A stretch of 64,000 bases of DNA. Origin: Tritrichomonas foetus (taxonomy: Eukaryota; Parabasalia; Tritrichomonadida; Tritrichomonadidae). The stretch's first letter is position 1, and each line of letters starts with the position of its first letter. The stretch lies in the NCBI GenBank assembly GCA_001839685.1, contig MLAK01000671.1:138853-202852 (forward strand), given 5' to 3'. This document shows positions 59,170 through 64,000 of this stretch, one piece after another. The notes beneath the pieces are model-generated. The model did not search any database and had not been told where the DNA came from. It was given only the letters and a program-made list of their open reading frames with translations. The translations under genes were made by a program, and so were the position numbers.

Positions 59170-59911
59170 ATAAAAAGTCTTTCTTTTAATCCTCTTCTAA
59201 AGAGGAGTGATCAAATCAGAAAAGAGTGAGAAACAAAAGATAGAAGGCGTGTATGGAAAAGGCGCATGGAAAAGCCATTTTAATCCTAATATTTTATATT
59301 TTTATTTGTTTGATATTGTATAAAAATTATTATTTAATCTTCTTATTTTTCATTGATTATTTATATAAAACTATTATTAAATTAAAAATATCAAAACATA
59401 TATACTTTTCATTTCAAAGGATTTCCATGATTTTATCCCGACACAATGACTTGTAACTAAAGAAGATAAAAAGTTGAAAAATGAAAATGTTACACATAAA
59501 GAAGGAAAATAGTGATTAAAGATGAAGAAGGAGAATTACTCTATAATATGATGATAATGAACGACTTTATGTCTTATCTAATGTTAATTCATTTAATTGA
59601 CTTTTCATTTTTTCTGCTTTTTCATTTATCTTCTTGACCAATTATAATTTACCATTAGAATCAACTACTTTGAATTATGCATAACTAAAACCTCTCACAA
59701 TATAGACAATTCATATTAATCATCAATTATATTTGTATGAAACATGGCACGTTTTCAAACATTCATGAAAAAAAAATCTACATGCTTTTGTCGTATCACT
59801 TTTATCTAAAGGTGTCAAATTGCATTGAAAAGAATTGAGAAAACGAAGAACGATAAAAATTAATAACGAACAAAACTCAAAAAGTTTCAAAAATTTCGAG
59901 ACAACAAATTC
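59170..59911. other. Intergenic spacer (0.74 kb)
   Basis: AT-rich. A short frame at 59253-59456 is not supported. An AAAAAGTTTCAAAAATTTCG segment, a version of the T-rich box on the other strand, lies just before the next ATG. No RNA gene seen. Confidence 0.5.
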
Positions 59912-61117
59912 ATGCAAACTATCGCGGAGAGCTCCGACACAGTCAGTCTCGACGCGTTTCTTTATCAGCAGAGAAGCTCCGAAGAAGTGGTGAACGATAT
60001 AATTGAAACGATCCTTTTCAATGGCGCCAAAATTTTACAAAATCACTATCTTCAAACGCAAATCAATCCATATTCAGCCAAAACGATTTGTCAAGAATTA
60101 ATAATGAATTCAACTTGGGCAAAATTACCGCTTGGCCCACCCCTCGACGAAATTGATTCAGATGACGATTTGGAACTCCCGAAAATTGACCAATGGGCAA
60201 ATGGAGCACTCGTCGTTGAACTTCCAACTAACGTACAATTACGAACTTGCGTATTAAAATCATCACAGAAAGATTCACGGCCGAAGAAAAATTCGAAGAT
60301 AAATATTAATCTGAATAGCAATAGTGACAATAGTAATAATAGTAATAATGAGATTAACGTATTTAGTAATGCTAGTTCAAATAGTCTGAGTAGCCTGAAT
60401 AATCAAGAAAATGTTGAAAATGAGAAAAATAACAATTTCAATTCAAAATTCAGAAATGGATTCAAAAAGCCGAATGGGCTCAATTCAAAAATTTCCACTA
60501 CTAATAAATTGAATGCAAATGCCAAATCTAAACTCTCACAAGTGTCATCAGTTTCTAAAAAGGCAATGAAATCAGCAAACGCTACAAAATCATCTAAATT
60601 TAATCCAACGAAAACCAAACCAGCAAAACCAGCTGGTGAATCTGTTCTGATTCAAAAGATATTCGAAGAAACGAAAAAGAATACGAATAAAAATATAACA
60701 ATTGATAGTGATTTTAATATAATTGAAGTTGCAGAAAATAAAATATTGGCATCATCTTTAATTGTTCCAAAAGTTGCCACAAAGAAATCACCAAAAATTG
60801 ATTCTGTTGTGAAAAAGCCATTAAATAAAGGAAAAGGAATTTCTACATATTCCAAAGTTCGATCGTCTTTAGGGGTCTCTAAGAAAACAACTAAAAAGAG
60901 AACACTACCGAAATTAATTGAAGCAGATTCACCAATTTTCGACGATGAAACAACGCAAGGTGACATCACTGATGTTTTTGAATGCGCACCAGGGGTAACG
61001 CTGAAAGACGGGTCGTTTGTCAAGTCGAAATCGAAGCCATTAAAACCAAATGAATTCACACGTGCTCAATACAATGATTATATAACCCAGATACAAAATT
61101 CAACTGATGACTTTTAG
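59912..61117 (+). CDS. Hypothetical protein, possibly C2orf81-like (401 aa)
   Basis: The N-terminal ~110 residues look folded: EEVVNDIIETILFNGAKILQ is helical, and it ends in PKIDQWANGALVVELP, which loosely resembles the C2orf81-like (DUF4639) pattern I-D-S/x-W-A-x-G. The rest is low complexity, rich in Asn, Ser and Lys (residues ~125-260), with basic Lys/Thr stretches at the C-terminal side. No signal peptide, membrane segment or catalytic motif. The C2orf81 link is a weak guess. It starts at the ATG at 59912 and ends at TAG. Confidence 0.5.
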   Translation: MQTIAESSDTVSLDAFLYQQRSSEEVVNDIIETILFNGAKILQNHYLQTQINPYSAKTICQELIMNSTWAKLPLGPPLDEIDSDDDLELPKIDQWANGALVVELPTNVQLRTCVLKSSQKDSRPKKNSKININLNSNSDNSNNSNNEINVFSNASSNSLSSLNNQENVENEKNNNFNSKFRNGFKKPNGLNSKISTTNKLNANAKSKLSQVSSVSKKAMKSANATKSSKFNPTKTKPAKPAGESVLIQKIFEETKKNTNKNITIDSDFNIIEVAENKILASSLIVPKVATKKSPKIDSVVKKPLNKGKGISTYSKVRSSLGVSKKTTKKRTLPKLIEADSPIFDDETTQGDITDVFECAPGVTLKDGSFVKSKSKPLKPNEFTRAQYNDYITQIQNSTDDF

Positions 61118-61409
61118 ACTAAATTGTTTGTATATTTTTTCAATTTTTGTTATCTATTTTTCTTATCACTACTGCAAAACTATCGAATCTATCAATGATT
61201 CAACAAAATGAAGATATATCAATGATTCAAATGAAGATTCAATTTACACTAACACATAATCATCATCTGAGTATCTTGTTATAAAAAACAGGAAAGTTTA
61301 AATTTAATCATCCTGTTTATAAAAAATTAATATGCTAACCTGCTTATTATCTTATTATGATATAAATGAATTCATTTATTTAAAAAAAAGTGGATAGTCC
61401 CGTTGTTTT

Positions 61410-63065
61410 TCAGCTTTCATTGCTTAAGCAGCGAATGACCTCCGGTAAAATCTGAATCTTACGCGAGAGAACACCTGGACAGAAGTACTGTCCAGCTGAC
61501 ATTCTTTCATAAGTGAGCAGTTTTTCTTTTTCAGGGAATGGAGTGGATAACATGATTGAATCTTCTCTAATAATGTTTGTTATTACAATCATTGCCCATT
61601 GAAGACCATTTTCTTTCTTTACTGTTTCTAAGACTTCCATCCAATGATCTTTAATTTCGTCGATTCCTTGGAACTGAGTAACTTCGCATTGACCTATTCC
61701 GAACTTGACACCGAACTCTTCGAATGTCTTGAAGTCGGCACAAATTAGTTTTCGTGCATCTTGTGTAGTTATTGATGCTCCACCACTGAACATAGTTTCA
61801 CCAAATTCCTTCAATGATTTCAAACCTGCAATTCGGGTAAGTTTTGTTGCAACATCACGATCAGCTTTTGTAGTTGTTGGACTCTTCAAAATGACAGTAT
61901 CAGAAATGATACCAGACAGTAAAACCAATGCTGTTTCTTTATCAATATCTACATCATGTTTTCTGTATTGGCCATAGACGAGTGTGCAAGTACTTCCAAG
62001 TGGTTCAATATCCATGAAAATCGGTTTTTGTGTTTTTTCTGCTGCCAAACGGTGATGATCAATGATTTCGAAAATTTCAGCATCTTCGAGCCCAGGAATA
62101 CTTTGATTTAGTTCGTTGTGATCCATCATGATTACCTTCTTCTTTGGTCTGACTAAGAAAGAAGACCTTTGAATAATTCCATAAAATTGGCCTTCATCAT
62201 TCAATACCGGCAAAGCACGGAAATTAGCAGAAGCAATGATTTCCTTCACATCATCAAAGTAATCTGTTGGTCGAACGATAGGTGGTTTACTCTTTGAAAG
62301 GAGGCGTTTAATTGGAACGGACATTTTCAGCAGCTGAAGAGCCTTGTCTGTATCATCTTCAGCAACGAAAATTGTTCCTTTATAGTTGGAAATGTCTGCT
62401 TTAAGTGCTTCATCATTTCCCATACCGACTATTATGATTGCTGGACAATTCATTTGAATAGCAAGTTGAATATGTGATTGACGATGTCCAAGCATAACAA
62501 CTGGCATTGGTCCAGGAAGTTTTTTCATAAATGCTTCATACTTTTCATACTTCATCATACCAAGTGCAATAGTTGTTTGAAATTCCTTTATTTCGCCGAT
62601 TTGAATGTATCGACCTCTGAGAAGTTTTCCGATGTTATCAATATTGAATTCAAGCAAAGGATGGGTATGTGACATTGTTTCAAGAAAGTAAGTTGTGATA
62701 TCATCGACCTCGAGAAGTGTCTCATATTTTTCGCCATCAAAGATTGGAACGACCGGCGCTTTCTTTTGCTGGAAATATGCGCACAATTTGTATATTGGAT
62801 CGTTGACATCAAGAACTTGGTCGCATTTCCGAATAACATCATAGATTCTTGGCCTGATATTTTGGACGTACATTGGAGCATCAATTCCGAGTCGAGAGAA
62901 CTGCGCACGTGTGATGTCGTTCATATGACCACGAATTGGAATGTAGTATCGCTCAGGGTCGATTTCATTTTTGAGTCGTGCATATGCCCAAGCAGAGCAG
63001 ACGGAGTCCATGTCAGGGTTTCGGTGTCCTGTAACAAATATTTGTTCGCGGTTAATTTTACTCAT
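61410..63065 (-). CDS. Family II inorganic pyrophosphatase with CBS/DRTGG regulatory insert (551 aa)
   Basis: Mn-dependent DHH-type pyrophosphatase that hydrolyses PPi to two phosphates. GHRNPDMDS (residues 13-21) provides the first metal-binding His/Asp set; DHH motifs occur as MDHNE (314-318) and IDHH (336-338). A CBS domain pair (about 80-130 and 255-305) flanks a DRTGG-like insert (about 140-250, including MLGHRQSHIQLAI), the arrangement of nucleotide-regulated family II enzymes. The DHHA2 domain fills about 400-545. Such CBS-pyrophosphatases are regulated by adenine nucleotides in bacteria. The family is mostly bacterial, so transfer is plausible for an amitochondriate protist, though not shown here. 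ATG is CAT at 63063-63065. Confidence 0.95.
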   Translation of the reverse strand: MSKINREQIFVTGHRNPDMDSVCSAWAYARLKNEIDPERYYIPIRGHMNDITRAQFSRLGIDAPMYVQNIRPRIYDVIRKCDQVLDVNDPIYKLCAYFQQKKAPVVPIFDGEKYETLLEVDDITTYFLETMSHTHPLLEFNIDNIGKLLRGRYIQIGEIKEFQTTIALGMMKYEKYEAFMKKLPGPMPVVMLGHRQSHIQLAIQMNCPAIIIVGMGNDEALKADISNYKGTIFVAEDDTDKALQLLKMSVPIKRLLSKSKPPIVRPTDYFDDVKEIIASANFRALPVLNDEGQFYGIIQRSSFLVRPKKKVIMMDHNELNQSIPGLEDAEIFEIIDHHRLAAEKTQKPIFMDIEPLGSTCTLVYGQYRKHDVDIDKETALVLLSGIISDTVILKSPTTTKADRDVATKLTRIAGLKSLKEFGETMFSGGASITTQDARKLICADFKTFEEFGVKFGIGQCEVTQFQGIDEIKDHWMEVLETVKKENGLQWAMIVITNIIREDSIMLSTPFPEKEKLLTYERMSAGQYFCPGVLSRKIQILPEVIRCLSNES

Positions 63066-64000
63066 ATTAGGTTGTGGCTTGCGAATTCGAGAGAAAAAAG
63101 TGAAGCAGATTTTTTCGTAGGAATTGAATAATATTGAATATTGTTATGAAAAAGTTAGAATCAACATGCATAAAAAGTTCCTCTCCAAAAACTTTGGAAA
63201 ATCACAAGAAATATCAATATCAGATATTCAAGAAATATTTACATGAAAAAGAAAAGGCTTGAAACAAATCAGAGATTCCCGGATAATGAAGGATAAATTA
63301 ATTTTGTCTGAAAATATGAATTTTTCTTATGAAGTGTTTCAATGCTGGCGAACTTTTTCTAATATATTTTCAAAGATTTCCGGGAAACTCTGAAATAATT
63401 AAATAAAGTTTTGAAAATATTCAAAGAAATACGACCAAATTTATCGTATTTCATCTCTGGGTGTGATTAACTTCAATATAGGAAATATAAAAAAGTAAAT
63501 AAATATGCATGTATCATTCGGGATTATCAAAAAGTTTCAACTAATTTCAGCAGTCCTGCATCTGTCATGTCTCCGTTCAAATATATACAGGATTATAAAG
63601 TGAGATTCTAAAATATATAAGAAGAATTTTTATTGACAAATTTAACCTGGAAGTGGAATACCCTTTGACCAATCATTAAATCACATTGAATATCTCACAT
63701 CAATGATGATTTATCAAGAAATCGATTTTTAGTGGATGATGATTTATCAGATGATTGCAAGTACCTAACAAATGTTTTTGGTGAAAATGATAGACTTTAA
63801 ATGGGAAAAAATCAGTCAGTCGAAAATCCACTTTTTATAAACTTTTTGATAGAATTGAATAATTATTTTTTGATAAGATAGTCGAAAATGCTCTCAAAAT
63901 AATTATGTTTAGTCGACTCGCTTACTTTTTTTGTATTAAAATTTTTGAAAGGTCTATTTTACTCAAAAATACCTATATTTTCCATATTTTAGCAAAGAAC
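63066..64000. other. Right-edge spacer with an inverted repeat
   Basis: No gene recognised to the window end. GAAAAAGTTAG at about 63147-63157 may be upstream of the pyrophosphatase gene. The inverted repeat at 63270-63392 is listed separately. Confidence 0.5.
63270..63392. repeat. Imperfect inverted repeat, 16-bp arms
   Basis: Left arm CAGAGATTCCCGGATA (63270-63285) and right arm TTTCCGGGAAACTCTG (63377-63392) pair at 14 of 16 positions. The core TTCCCGGA is matched exactly. Confidence 0.7.

Noticed and set aside
59253..59456. 67-codon hydrophobic frame after the kinase gene
   Set aside because: Composition follows the AT-rich spacer; no start element or domain.
1..64000. tRNA, rRNA, snRNA and CRISPR arrays
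   Set aside because: I looked for T-arm (GTTCRA) contexts, snRNA signatures and regularly spaced repeats and found none convincing by eye; a covariance search would be decisive.
1..64000. Spliceosomal introns
   Set aside because: No GTATGT...ACTAAC...CAG pattern of the trichomonad type was found interrupting a gene; the karyopherin 5' end remains an open question.

Overview
The window looks like a contig segment from an AT-rich, gene-dense protist nuclear genome, most likely a trichomonad (Parabasalia) of the Tritrichomonas or Trichomonas type. Visible support: single-exon genes on both strands with very short 5' leaders; stop codons that often sit in a TAAA context; several proteins of the ankyrin (DUF3447-like), armadillo-like and giant coiled-coil families that are expanded in trichomonads; a membrane-anchored sialidase; a TKL kinase fused to an armadillo-like tail; no obvious introns. 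The genus is an inference. I cannot prove it without a search.

Layout. 1-0.8 kb holds the 3' end of an STT3 oligosaccharyltransferase gene. 1.6-4.5 kb holds a P-element/THAP9-like transposase gene interrupted by a 704-base assembly gap that begins inside a 15-bp coding repeat. 5.2-9.6 kb holds a small unknown gene, a ~205-bp duplicated block, and two tail-to-tail armadillo-like genes. 9.7-13.9 kb holds a BTB protein with a glutamine-amidotransferase-like tail and an ankyrin gene whose frame continues past an in-frame stop. 14.5-21 kb is a housekeeping block: TBL2-like WD40 protein, TTC5-like TPR protein, transportin-like karyopherin and an actin-related protein. 22.1-29.8 kb holds an NQO-like flavoprotein, a shortened Spt5-like elongation factor, and a 1322-aa P-loop protein resembling the Crinkler/RHS family. 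31.3-34.5 kb holds a third armadillo-like gene and a decayed ankyrin gene. 34.6-44 kb holds a TSNAXIP1-like flagellar-type coiled-coil protein, a sialidase, a small unknown gene and a second ankyrin gene. 44.4-53 kb holds a decayed coiled-coil remnant and two large coiled-coil genes. 53.4-63.1 kb holds a multipass membrane protein, an EB1 homologue, a TKL kinase, an unknown protein and a CBS/DRTGG family II pyrophosphatase.

The genes do not form an operon or one pathway. Cytoskeleton and flagellum genes (EB1, TSNAXIP1-like, coiled-coil proteins), surface glycan genes (STT3, sialidase) and gene-expression genes (Spt5-like, karyopherin, actin-related protein) are interspersed. Two short upstream motifs recur near start codons on both strands: TTTAAACG, and a T-rich box close to ACTTTTTC. 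No tRNA, rRNA or CRISPR array was recognised.

The items most worth a second look are the Crinkler/RHS-like protein at 25.9-29.8 kb, the shortened Spt5, the BTB/amidotransferase-like fusion, the karyopherin frame without an ATG, the ankyrin gene with its readable tail beyond a stop, the perfect 22-bp inverted repeat at 37.5 kb, and the two recurrent promoter-like motifs.
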